DNA from: UBA10161 sp964581105
GTDB lineage: Archaea; Micrarchaeota; Micrarchaeia; Anstonellales; Anstonellaceae
NCBI GenBank assembly: GCA_964581105.1
Contig: CAZOMB010000004.1
Span: 1-64,000 of the forward strand
Length of the DNA: 64,000 nucleotides
Direction: 5' to 3'
Positions 26,402-33,862 of this stretch are shown here, one piece after another. Position 1 is the stretch's first letter, and each line of letters begins with the position of its first letter. The position numbers and the translations under genes are program-made. The notes under the pieces were generated by a model, which ran no database searches, had not been told where the DNA came from, and was given only the letters and a program-made list of their open reading frames with translations.

Positions 26402-27505
26402 TTACCCCAATAAATCAAGGTCAAGCTCCTCAGCCTGCCCTGCTAATTGTGAAGCTTCCTTTTTCAGCTCATAATGCGGGAATTTTGCCCCAGCAAGGAC
26501 TGCCAAAACCTTGATTGAGCTCTTTTTTGCGCTTTTCTCAATCCTTGCGCCCCAAATAATGTGAGATGACGGGTCAATCCTCTTTGAGACTTCGCTCACA
26601 ATAAGCTCAGCCTCCTTTAATGTCATGTCCTCCCCGCCAACAACATTGATAAGTGCCCTGCTTGCTGAAGTGACGTCAACATCCAAAAGAGGCGAATTCA
26701 TTGCAGTGTCAACAGCAATAAGTGCCCGCTGGTCTGGCTTTGCCTCAACTGAAGCCTCTCCCATGCCAACAACAGCACAGCCTGCTGCTGACAGGATTGT
26801 CCGCAAATCTGCAAAGTCAAGGTTCACAAGGCCTGCTTTTGTCACAAGCTCTGCAATCCCTTTTACAGCGCCTGCCAATACTTCGTCAGAAACCTTGAAT
26901 GCTGTGTTAAGCGGAAGGTCTGGCACTATTGAGAGCAATTTGTCATTTGGTATTACAACCACTGTATCTGCATGCTTTCTCAGTTTCTCAAGGCCTTCAA
27001 GCGCATTTTGCATCCTTATCTTCCCTTCAGATGAAAAAGGCAGGGTAACAACAGCTATTGTAAGCGCGCCTGCTGTTTTTGCATTTTCTGCTATTATGTG
27101 CGCGCTTCCTGTCCCTGTTCCTCCGCCCATTCCACAGGTAATGAAAAGCATCATTGAGTCTGACACTGCATTTTTTATCTCAGAAGCCGACTCTTTTGCA
27201 GCAGCCTCCCCAAGCTGCGGGTTTGAGCCTGCGCCCATTCCTTTGGTTGTTTTTTTGCCAAGCAGTACTTTTTTGTCTGCCCTCATTTTCACCAAATGCT
27301 GAACATCAGTATTCATTGCAACCAATGTTACGCCGTCTATTTTCATCTCATGAAGCCTGCTCATTGTATTGCAGCCAGAGCCGCCAGCGCCAACAACAAA
27401 TATGCGAGGCTTTGATGACTCTATGAACTTGAGTAGCTCCTCATCTTCCTTTGAGACAGTGACCCCTTCAGGGATCTGCTTTTCAACATTGTTCATGCTT
27501 GCCAT
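26402..27505 (-). CDS. ftsZ1: cell division protein FtsZ (first copy)
   Basis: A 367-residue tubulin-like GTPase forming the division ring. Visible motifs: VVGAGGSGCNTMSRL (nucleotide loop), the tubulin signature GMGGGTGTGSAH, and NLDFADLRTIL of the T7 region that completes the neighbour's active site. It has about 40 extra N-terminal residues and a short C-terminal tail (EELDLDLLG). Upstream of secE-spt5, as in many archaea with FtsZ1. A TATA box lies 25 nt upstream, giving a leaderless mRNA. A second FtsZ is encoded at 56.3-57.2 kb; both being in one window matches the two-FtsZ archaeal division system. Confidence 0.95.
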   Translation of the reverse strand: MASMNNVEKQIPEGVTVSKEDEELLKFIESSKPRIFVVGAGGSGCNTMSRLHEMKIDGVTLVAMNTDVQHLVKMRADKKVLLGKKTTKGMGAGSNPQLGEAAAKESASEIKNAVSDSMMLFITCGMGGGTGTGSAHIIAENAKTAGALTIAVVTLPFSSEGKIRMQNALEGLEKLRKHADTVVVIPNDKLLSIVPDLPLNTAFKVSDEVLAGAVKGIAELVTKAGLVNLDFADLRTILSAAGCAVVGMGEASVEAKPDQRALIAVDTAMNSPLLDVDVTSASRALINVVGGEDMTLKEAELIVSEVSKRIDPSSHIIWGARIEKSAKKSSIKVLAVLAGAKFPHYELKKEASQLAGQAEELDLDLLG

Positions 27506-27524
27506 AGATATTCACGCGCATGCT

Positions 27525-27535
27525 AAGTATATTTC
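27525..27535 (-). promoter_or_regulatory. TATA box of ftsZ1-secE-spt5
   Basis: On the minus strand, gaaatatactt is centred 25 nt before the ftsZ1 ATG at 27505, so the message is probably leaderless. Confidence 0.5.
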
Positions 27536-27574
27536 ATTTCACCCCGAATATGCGTGCGAAAATTTATAATGGGG

Positions 27575-29128
27575 TCAGGCAATGCTTGAAAGCACTGTTT
27601 TTTCAAGGTCAACAGGCTCCCAGCCCTTTAATGCCTTTATTGCAAAATCAAGCTTTGACTCAGAGTCAGAAAATATCTCAAAAAGAGGGTCGCCTTTTTT
27701 CACCTTGTCCCCTCTTTCGCACTGCAAAAGAACACCTGCCGACTTGTCCCTTGGAGCGCCGGCAGCTCTTGCTATTTTTGAAATCATTTTGTTGTCAATG
27801 TGAAATACCCTGCCGGTTTTCCTTGCAACAACTTCATATTTGTGCTTTGCAATCGGAAGGTCAGCAATCTTCACATTTGGCTTGCCCCCCTGGAGCTCAA
27901 CTATTTGCCTGAATTTTTGCAGCGCTTTTCCTGATGAGAGTATTCCTGACGCAACCTCAAAGCCCCTGCCCTTTTTGACTTTTCTTGAAAGCTCCAAAAG
28001 AGAGCCAGCAAGCTGGCATGACTTTATCCTAAGGTCATGCGGCCCCCCGTTGTTAAGAACAGTAAGAACATCCATGCATTCAAGTGACGGGCCTATGCCA
28101 AACCCAACAGGCTCGCTGCCGTCTGTAAGCAGGACCTCTATTTTCATGCCAAGCTGCTTTCCTATTGAAATAAAGTCATGGGCAAGTTCTTTTGCCTCTT
28201 TTTGGCCAGCTATTTTTGCACCTCTTCCAATTGGGATGTCAATAATAACATATTGTGCCTCTACGCTTTTTTTCTTTGCCAAAATTGAGGCAAGCATTAC
28301 TCCTCTTGGGTCAAGCGAAAGCGGGTTTCTTATTTTTATGAGCTTGTCATCTGCTGATGCCAGCTTCAGCGCCCCTCCCCAAACCATGCACCCATGTGAT
28401 TTTTTCACTATGCTCCTCATTTCATCCAGCTTAAATGAAACAGAGCAGATTGTTTCCAATGTGTCTGCTGTGCCTGATGCTGAGGTAATTGACCTGCTTG
28501 ATGTTTTTGGTATGTATAGGCCAGCAGCAGCAATTATTGGCACAACAACCATGGTTGTCCTGTTTCCTGCAACCCCTCCAATACAGTGCTTGTCGCATAT
28601 TGGCTTTTTTCCAAGCTGCAAGGTTTGCCCTGTTGCAACAAGGCTTTTTGTAAGCCCAACAACTTCCTCATCAGTCATGCCCCTTATGTACAAAGAGGTA
28701 ATGAATGACGCAAGCTCTGCCTCTGACAGCCTGTTTTGCATAAGCTCGCGCATCACTGTTTCTATTTCCCATTTTGAAAGTATGTGGCCATCCATTTTCT
28801 TTTTGATGAATTCGATTGATGAAGGCCGCTGCATGTGCTTTATTTCAATTCTCCCGTCCCCTTCAAGCCCGAGCTCAGCGCACACTTCTGAAAAAAGGCC
28901 GATTTCCCCTCTTTTCACCAAGTCATTGGACAAATCCAGTGTTGCAACTATCTGCTTGGTTCCTGCCTGAAGTATTACCCTGTGCGAGGCATAAAGGTCG
29001 TTTTCATGTGCCTCATCCTCATTAAGGACAACTATTTTGCCGCCTGCAATTAAGTCAAAGCACTTTGCTGTGCATATGAACTTCTTGTATTCCCAAACCT
29101 TTTCCTTTAGAGGAATCTGGCCTGCCAT
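27575..29128 (-). CDS. deoA: AMP phosphorylase (thymidine phosphorylase family)
   Basis: A 517-residue protein. An N-terminal domain of about 90 residues specific to archaeal AMP phosphorylases is followed by the nucleoside phosphorylase core: KKMDGHILSKWEIETVMREL, CIGGVAGNRTTMVVVPIIAA and SSRSITSASGTADTLETI. The C-terminal domain has KHKYEVVARKTGRVFHIDNK. In archaea it degrades AMP to adenine and ribose 1,5-bisphosphate, the first step of the pathway that ends in type III Rubisco. The other pathway genes are not in the window. A TATA box lies 26 nt upstream of the start. It may be transcribed independently of the 5S gene just upstream. Confidence 0.93.
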   Translation of the reverse strand: MAGQIPLKEKVWEYKKFICTAKCFDLIAGGKIVVLNEDEAHENDLYASHRVILQAGTKQIVATLDLSNDLVKRGEIGLFSEVCAELGLEGDGRIEIKHMQRPSSIEFIKKKMDGHILSKWEIETVMRELMQNRLSEAELASFITSLYIRGMTDEEVVGLTKSLVATGQTLQLGKKPICDKHCIGGVAGNRTTMVVVPIIAAAGLYIPKTSSRSITSASGTADTLETICSVSFKLDEMRSIVKKSHGCMVWGGALKLASADDKLIKIRNPLSLDPRGVMLASILAKKKSVEAQYVIIDIPIGRGAKIAGQKEAKELAHDFISIGKQLGMKIEVLLTDGSEPVGFGIGPSLECMDVLTVLNNGGPHDLRIKSCQLAGSLLELSRKVKKGRGFEVASGILSSGKALQKFRQIVELQGGKPNVKIADLPIAKHKYEVVARKTGRVFHIDNKMISKIARAAGAPRDKSAGVLLQCERGDKVKKGDPLFEIFSDSESKLDFAIKALKGWEPVDLEKTVLSSIA

Positions 29129-29147
29129 GCTCTTTGCTATCCTTGTG

Positions 29148-29159
29148 AAATTTATAAAG
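29148..29159 (-). promoter_or_regulatory. TATA box of AMP phosphorylase
   Basis: On the minus strand, ctttataaattt is centred about 26 nt before the ATG at 29128, so the message is probably leaderless. Confidence 0.55.
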
Positions 29160-29190
29160 CCAAAGCTCGGGCTAAGGGAAATTTAGATTG

Positions 29191-29306
29191 TGTCAGCAGC
29201 AACGTGCTTTCCCGCTCACAGAGCAGTACAGGCAGTGTCGTGAGAGGGCTTAACTTCCGAGTTCGGAATGGGTTCGGGTGTTTCCCCTCTCCTATGACCG
29301 CTGACA
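29191..29306 (-). rRNA. rrf: 5S ribosomal RNA
   Basis: On the minus strand the universal internal segment cccattccgaactcggaag and gttaagccc is present. The ends tgtcagcgg and gctgctgaca pair as the terminal stem. Length about 116 nt. No 16S, 23S or tRNA gene is adjacent, so this is an unlinked 5S gene, common in archaea with dispersed rRNA genes. A TATA-like element lies 25-27 nt upstream. Confidence 0.95.
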
Positions 29307-29328
29307 GGCAGAATATGCTGGCAACTTG

Positions 29329-29338
29329 TTTTTATTTG
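29329..29338 (-). promoter_or_regulatory. TATA box of the 5S rRNA gene
   Basis: On the minus strand, caaataaaaa ends about 25 nt before the 5S 5' end at 29306, the expected spacing. Confidence 0.5.
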
Positions 29339-29366
29339 TTTGCCTGGAGCAGTAATTTTTTGGACA

Positions 29367-29579
29367 TTACTCCAACTCGGACTTTTCCATTCCAACGGTT
29401 TTGATTATATGGCGCACAAGGCCGCGCTTTAGCTCCTTATGCAAAGGAATAGTGACTGGCGGCAGCTCCCTATGGACAAGATTTACATGGCTTCCTTTCC
29501 TGCTTCGCACAACAAAGCCCTTGTACTTGATAAGAATTTTTGCCAGCTTCTCTCCGGAAACAACTGGAAGCTTAGGCAC
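29367..29579 (-). CDS. hicA: HicA-type mRNA interferase toxin
   Basis: A 70-residue protein with the HicA double-stranded RNA-binding-like fold. The catalytic His lies in RKGSHVNLVH, preceded by the core KILIKYKGFVVRS and followed by VTIPLHKELKRGLVRHIIK. It cleaves mRNAs when not bound by HicB. The start is a GTG overlapping the hicB stop by 8 nt, so the pair is translationally coupled with the antitoxin first. The unit reads towards the 5S gene. Confidence 0.88.
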   Translation of the reverse strand: MPKLPVVSGEKLAKILIKYKGFVVRSRKGSHVNLVHRELPPVTIPLHKELKRGLVRHIIKTVGMEKSELE

Positions 29580-29805
29580 TTAAAGACACCGTTGCTACCT
29601 GCAACTTTCCAGAATTTGCTGGTGTTTTGCGGTAGGAGCCAAGCGACTCAAGGTGCAGAAGAAGAGCCTCTTTTATGTTCTTGAGGGCACCCTTTTTGGT
29701 TTGTGCCTGGGAAAAACAGCCGGGAAGGGAAGGCACTTCTACCCAATAGCCTCCTTCGTCAGCCTTGTGCAAAACCACTTTCACATTGATTTTCTTGCCT
29801 GGCAT
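29572..29805 (-). CDS. hicB: HicB-type antitoxin
   Basis: A 77-residue partial-RNase-H-fold antitoxin. GGYWVEVPSLPGCFSQAQTK and ALKNIKEALLLHLESL match the HicB core. It has no added DNA-binding domain, so autoregulation would need another route or the HicA-HicB complex itself. First gene of the hicBA pair, with a TATA box about 28 nt upstream. Confidence 0.88.
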   Translation of the reverse strand: MPGKKINVKVVLHKADEGGYWVEVPSLPGCFSQAQTKKGALKNIKEALLLHLESLGSYRKTPANSGKLQVATVSLSA

Positions 29806-29827
29806 GCATTAGCTTTTGCTGCCTGAG

Positions 29828-29838
29828 TTTTTATACTT
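29828..29838 (-). promoter_or_regulatory. TATA box of hicBA
   Basis: On the minus strand, aagtataaaaa is centred about 28 nt before the hicB ATG at 29805. Confidence 0.5.
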
Positions 29839-29944
29839 AAGCACAGTAACGTGCCGGTGAACATTAAGGATGTCCTGAAAAACCTATCTCGTTGCCCATA
29901 CAAAACCTTAATAAGCACAGCCAGAGAATTGCATTTGTGAGACT

Positions 29945-30751
29945 ATGATTAACGTGAAACATTATTCCTACGGTGCCGGAGCCCTTGCAGTGCTTGGGGC
30001 AATGGGCGCATTTGTTGGAGGCACAGGGATTATTACCCTGATTTCTGGGTTTCTTTGCCTTGTTGGGGCAATTGGCGCAGTTGCAATTTACAAATATGGC
30101 TACTTTATTGTGCCATTGCTTACTCAAAAGGGGAACATAGTACAGATAATAGAGGGCGGCTATGAAATACCGCCAACAAATGATGTTGTGCTCAAGAATG
30201 TTGGGGGAATTTACTATGCCTCAAAGTATTTGGGGGTCAGGATATATGAGTCTGCATCTGAAAAGACTGCTGAGGAAAATATTGTTTACTCTGAATATTT
30301 TGAAAGGGCAATATCATCAGTAAAGTACGTGACAAAATTCGCATTCATGGTTTACATGAAAGATGTAAGCTCTCACAGGAACAGGATTGAAACAAAGCAT
30401 GCAGAGGCGCAACTCCGGCTTGCAAGGGAAAGGGACAAGCCAGACCCAGATGTATTGAAACTTGACAGGTTTGAAAAAGAAGTTGCAATGTGGGAAAACC
30501 AGATAAACAAGCTGACACGGGGCATAAAGCCAATGGGAGTCCTCTCCTATGTAATGACAACTGCAGTAGGGGTGAGCAAAGAGGCTGCAATGGCAGGCGC
30601 TGCTGCACAGGCAAAAGAGCTCAAGGCAACAATTGCAAATGCCCTGAATGTGCAGGTTGATGTGCTTACTGGAGATGAGATGCTGCGCTGCTTTCAGTGG
30701 GAAACAATGATACCTCCAACACCTGCAGAGATGGAGCAGGCAGTGCTCTGA
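29945..30751 (+). CDS. membrane protein resembling VirB3 plus VirB4 N-terminal domain
   Basis: A 268-residue protein with two N-terminal membrane segments (residues about 8-60), then a soluble domain. The soluble part ends in ATIANALNVQVDVLTGDEML, and its strand/helix order (IYYASKYLGVRIYES, then FAFMVYMKDVSSHR) resembles the N-terminal domain of VirB4/TraC ATPases. The membrane hairpin resembles VirB3, which in many systems is fused to VirB4. The next gene, 11 nt downstream, encodes a VirB4-type ATPase that lacks this domain. I infer a split VirB3-VirB4; the homology is by pattern and needs a profile search. First gene of the secretion-like cluster. Confidence 0.6.
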   Translation: MINVKHYSYGAGALAVLGAMGAFVGGTGIITLISGFLCLVGAIGAVAIYKYGYFIVPLLTQKGNIVQIIEGGYEIPPTNDVVLKNVGGIYYASKYLGVRIYESASEKTAEENIVYSEYFERAISSVKYVTKFAFMVYMKDVSSHRNRIETKHAEAQLRLARERDKPDPDVLKLDRFEKEVAMWENQINKLTRGIKPMGVLSYVMTTAVGVSKEAAMAGAAAQAKELKATIANALNVQVDVLTGDEMLRCFQWETMIPPTPAEMEQAVL

Positions 30752-30762
30752 AGAGTGATACA

Positions 30763-32370
30763 ATGGGGCGCCTAAGTCTTTCTGGAATTGACAATGTGGA
30801 TTTGGCAAGGCGGAACATATTTGTCCGCCCTCCAGAGCCTCCAGAAGACGTGCTAATGGCAGACCCGACAAATGCAATATATGTTGGCAGGACAAAAATT
30901 TTCCATGTTCCTTTTTACTGGACTTTTCAAAAAACTACAAACCCGCACATATGCGTTGTTGGGATAACTGGCTCAGGAAAATCCTATTTTGTGAAAACAT
31001 TCCTTACCAGGGCATCATATGTATGGGGAACAAATGCTTTCATAATTGACTGGGCAGGCGAATACAAGGAATGGGTAAAGCAGGTAGGGGGAAAAGTAAT
31101 CTCATTGGGCAGGGGCTCGTCAATAAACCTTCTGGATACTGGGGGCATGAAGCCAAATGACAGGATAAAACAAGTGATGAGGACCTTGGATATTTTGACA
31201 GACATTGGAAGGTATCCAGAACAAAGAAGGCTGACAGAAATAGCAATTGAAAAGTCATATGTAAAGGCAAAATTCAAGCTTGACTCAAAAATGCATGTGG
31301 ACGGGCTTGGAAGGCCCTTAAGGCCGCCAACCCTGAAAGACGTGCAAAAGCACCTTGAGGACATGAGCGAGGCAGGCGGCTATGAGTTTCCTGCAGAGCT
31401 TGAAAATGCTATTTACAGGCTAAAGCAGTTTACAAGGGAAGGGGAGGACTTTTTTGCCAAGCACTCTACAATTGATTTGGAAAAGTTAACAAGAGGGGGA
31501 TTGGTTGACCTTGACTTGTCAGGATTGCCAGATGAGACTTTCAGGGGCCTGGCAGCTCTATCAATGCTTCAATTCATAAAGGAAAAGATGAGGGAAGAGG
31601 GCTGGTCATCAACAAAAGGCCTGAAGCTCATGGTTGTGCTTGACGAGGCATGGAAAATTGCAAAAGATGACAACTCTGATGCTGTAATGATTGTAAGGGA
31701 AGGAAGAAAATACCAGTTTGGTCTTATAGTTGCATCACAAAACCCAACAGACATATCTGAGGCGATTTTCTCAAACGTTGGGACAACTTTCATATTCAGG
31801 GTCAAGTTTGAAAGGTTTTTGGACTATTTGCAGAGCACTCTGAATTTCTCAGATTATATGAGGGGCGAAATTGCAAAGTTTGGAGTGGGGCAGGCTGCTG
31901 TTAACATGGCATTTCAGACAACCTCTGACTTTTCTGACACTTTCCTTGTTGACAGGATAGAAGGAGAAGAGCCAATGCAGGAGTTTTTCCTTGACATGGA
32001 AAATGTGCTTACACAAGAGGAGCTTGCAATGGAAGGGTCCCAGCACGCAGTTTCATTTGAAAAGGACGAGCTTAAGAAAAAGCTGCGCTCATATGGCATG
32101 AGTGAGGAGCATTCTGATGAAATAGTGAGGCTGTTTGCAAAAAAGGGAAGAAGGATGGGGATTTCGCCCTTTGTAGTCCTGCTTTCCCGCTATGGGATTG
32201 CAAGGAAAAACATTTCAGCATTCTTAAAGGAGCTTGGGCTTGAGGACAATACCACTATAACCGTGCTCTCAAAGGCAAAAGAGCTTGAGATACTGCTTGG
32301 CAATGATGACATTTCAGATTACATAATAAACCCTGCTGGAGGGAAAAAAACAAAAAGAGGAAGGAGATAG
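30763..32370 (+). CDS. virB4: VirB4/HerA-like conjugation ATPase (ATPase half)
   Basis: A 535-residue ATPase. Walker A is GITGSGKS (residues 67-74), Walker B is LMVVLDEA with Asp294-Glu295, and the downstream VREGRKYQFGLIVASQNPTD is the VirB4/TraC sensor-like segment. IIDWAGEYKEW follows the P-loop strand, as in the family. The N-terminal domain usual in VirB4 is missing and seems to be the preceding gene. The C-terminal about 105 residues (from residue 430) form an added helical domain that is paralogous to the next gene. The ATG at 30763 avoids overlap with the upstream gene. Such ATPases drive DNA or protein transfer, or archaeal Ced/Ted DNA import. Confidence 0.87.
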   Translation: MGRLSLSGIDNVDLARRNIFVRPPEPPEDVLMADPTNAIYVGRTKIFHVPFYWTFQKTTNPHICVVGITGSGKSYFVKTFLTRASYVWGTNAFIIDWAGEYKEWVKQVGGKVISLGRGSSINLLDTGGMKPNDRIKQVMRTLDILTDIGRYPEQRRLTEIAIEKSYVKAKFKLDSKMHVDGLGRPLRPPTLKDVQKHLEDMSEAGGYEFPAELENAIYRLKQFTREGEDFFAKHSTIDLEKLTRGGLVDLDLSGLPDETFRGLAALSMLQFIKEKMREEGWSSTKGLKLMVVLDEAWKIAKDDNSDAVMIVREGRKYQFGLIVASQNPTDISEAIFSNVGTTFIFRVKFERFLDYLQSTLNFSDYMRGEIAKFGVGQAAVNMAFQTTSDFSDTFLVDRIEGEEPMQEFFLDMENVLTQEELAMEGSQHAVSFEKDELKKKLRSYGMSEEHSDEIVRLFAKKGRRMGISPFVVLLSRYGIARKNISAFLKELGLEDNTTITVLSKAKELEILLGNDDISDYIINPAGGKKTKRGRR

Positions 32371-32373
32371 AAA

Positions 32374-32670
32374 ATGGCAAAAACGCTTTTCTTTGCAAAA
32401 GAGGAACTGAGAAAAAGGCTGAGGATGTTTGGCCTTGATGAGGTGCATGTGGCAGACGTGACAGGAGTGTTTGACAGGAACAACAGGCACATTGACGTTG
32501 TTTCATTCGTTATAATGATGGAGCGCTATGGAGTGCAGCGCTCAGACATCTCATCATTCCTGCATGACGTTGGGATTGATGAGAGCACAATGATAAATAT
32601 ATTTTCCAAGGCAGACTTCACCCGCCTTGGGGTAGGAAACAGGGAAGTCACGCAAGTGGTGCTTGCGTAA
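32374..32670 (+). CDS. stand-alone copy of the VirB4 C-terminal helical domain
   Basis: A 98-residue protein homologous to the end of the ATPase encoded just upstream: AKEELRKRLRMFGLDEVH here aligns with EKDELKKKLRSYGMSEEH there, and FVIMMERYGVQRSDISSFL aligns with FVVLLSRYGIARKNISAFL. It probably arose by tandem duplication of the domain and may bind the ATPase or its partner as a regulator or adaptor. The gene starts 3 nt after the ATPase stop. Confidence 0.75.
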   Translation: MAKTLFFAKEELRKRLRMFGLDEVHVADVTGVFDRNNRHIDVVSFVIMMERYGVQRSDISSFLHDVGIDESTMINIFSKADFTRLGVGNREVTQVVLA

Positions 32671-32682
32671 AGAGGTGTGAAA

Positions 32683-33063
32683 ATGGCAAAGGTATGCATA
32701 ATTTCAGGGGAAAGGGTGCAAAAAGGCTACCCAGTGGCTGATGACTTTGTTATAAGGTCAATAAGGTCAGTGAAAAAAAGGCTTGGCATTGCAAAAAACA
32801 ATACTTTGGTGGTGTCGCATGAAAAGCTTGAAGAGTACAGGAAAAAGAGGGAAAAATACGAAAAAGACCTTGTCATGCACATAGTTCTAGCCGGCTTTGT
32901 TCTTGTGCTGTTTGTGCTTTTGCCAATCTTCACAACAGGATTTTCAATAACAGCGCTTTTGCTTGGGATTGTGCTTGCAGCAATGATTGTAGGGCTTTCA
33001 GTGTTTTCCCATTGCCCAAGGATTGAGGCAAAGGGAATAGGAAAGAAAAAGAGGAAGAGGTAG
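32683..33063 (+). CDS. small two-span membrane protein of the VirB4 cluster
   Basis: A 126-residue protein. The N-terminal cytosolic 70 residues contain MAKVCIISGERV and a charged helix (KLEEYRKKREKYEKD), followed by two membrane segments (IVLAGFVLVLFVLLPIF and ITALLLGIVLAAMIVGLSVF) and a very basic tail (GKKKRKR). No family recognised. ATG at 32683 chosen over an in-frame GTG at 32677. Close spacing on both sides makes it part of the six-gene unit. Confidence 0.65.
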   Translation: MAKVCIISGERVQKGYPVADDFVIRSIRSVKKRLGIAKNNTLVVSHEKLEEYRKKREKYEKDLVMHIVLAGFVLVLFVLLPIFTTGFSITALLLGIVLAAMIVGLSVFSHCPRIEAKGIGKKKRKR

Positions 33064-33066
33064 CAA

Positions 33067-33840
33067 ATGGTCAGAATAAAACTGCCGCAAAAAGGGGGCA
33101 AGTCAAGGACTTCAAAGGCTCCGCCAAGGCCTACAAAGCCAACTGTGAGCGGCTTTAGGGTGCATGGCAAAAGGCAGGCCAACCCAAAAGAGCTTTCCAA
33201 AAAGCTTTCTGAGCTGTCATTCCTTGAGATGAGCGTTGAGGGGGATTCCCTTGCAGTGCTGAATGTGGAGTCAAGGGACATACAAAAAAATCCGTATCTG
33301 TTCTCAATAGTTTACTTTAGGCCTGCAATGATAGAGGCAACCTATACATGCCTTGCAAACATGAGCCCGAAAAAAAGAAGGATAGATGTTTTGCGGCATT
33401 TTCTCAACCTGATGACAATAACAGAAGATTGCTATGAAATTGAGATACGCGAAGTTTACCAGCTTCTTGAGGCTGCGGTTGCGCACATGACCCAGTATGT
33501 TTCTGTTGACTATGACCGGCTTTTTTCTCTTTATGACAATTTGCAGACAGAATTTTCCAGCCTGAAGAAAAAGGCTGCCGAGGCAACTGAGGCAAACGCA
33601 TCGCTTTCAAAAGAAAATTATGAGCTCAAGAGCAAAAATGACGAGCTCACCCTTAAGCTTGAGTCCCTTGAAACCTTTTCAGACTCTGTGCTTTCTGTCA
33701 AAATACAGGAATGGCTCTCAGAACACAAGGGCGAGATAAATATTGCTGACTTTTCCAAGGTATACAATGTCCCTGAGACACGGGTCGAGCAGATTCTCAA
33801 CAAGCTTGTGACTGAAGGCTATATTGAGACAAAAGGCTAG
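33067..33840 (+). CDS. coiled-coil protein with C-terminal winged helix
   Basis: A 257-residue protein with a basic N-terminus (to residue about 45) and a globular middle. A heptad-like coiled coil lies at about residues 160-205 (LSKENYELKSKNDELTLKLE). The C-terminal winged-helix-like domain reads INIADFSKVYNVPETRVEQI, then KLVTEGYIETKG. The last part resembles DNA-binding or protein-interaction domains of archaeal regulators. It sits inside the secretion-like cluster, so it may regulate it or be a cytosolic component. The gene starts 3 nt after the previous stop. Confidence 0.65.
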   Translation: MVRIKLPQKGGKSRTSKAPPRPTKPTVSGFRVHGKRQANPKELSKKLSELSFLEMSVEGDSLAVLNVESRDIQKNPYLFSIVYFRPAMIEATYTCLANMSPKKRRIDVLRHFLNLMTITEDCYEIEIREVYQLLEAAVAHMTQYVSVDYDRLFSLYDNLQTEFSSLKKKAAEATEANASLSKENYELKSKNDELTLKLESLETFSDSVLSVKIQEWLSEHKGEINIADFSKVYNVPETRVEQILNKLVTEGYIETKG

Positions 33841-33862
33841 GCACAAACCAAAGGTTATTCGC

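Noticed and set aside
27840..28970. 376-codon plus-strand frame opposite AMP phosphorylase
   Set aside because: Length alone is striking, but the minus strand encodes a full-length conserved enzyme and this frame has a Ser/Pro/Phe-rich shadow composition.
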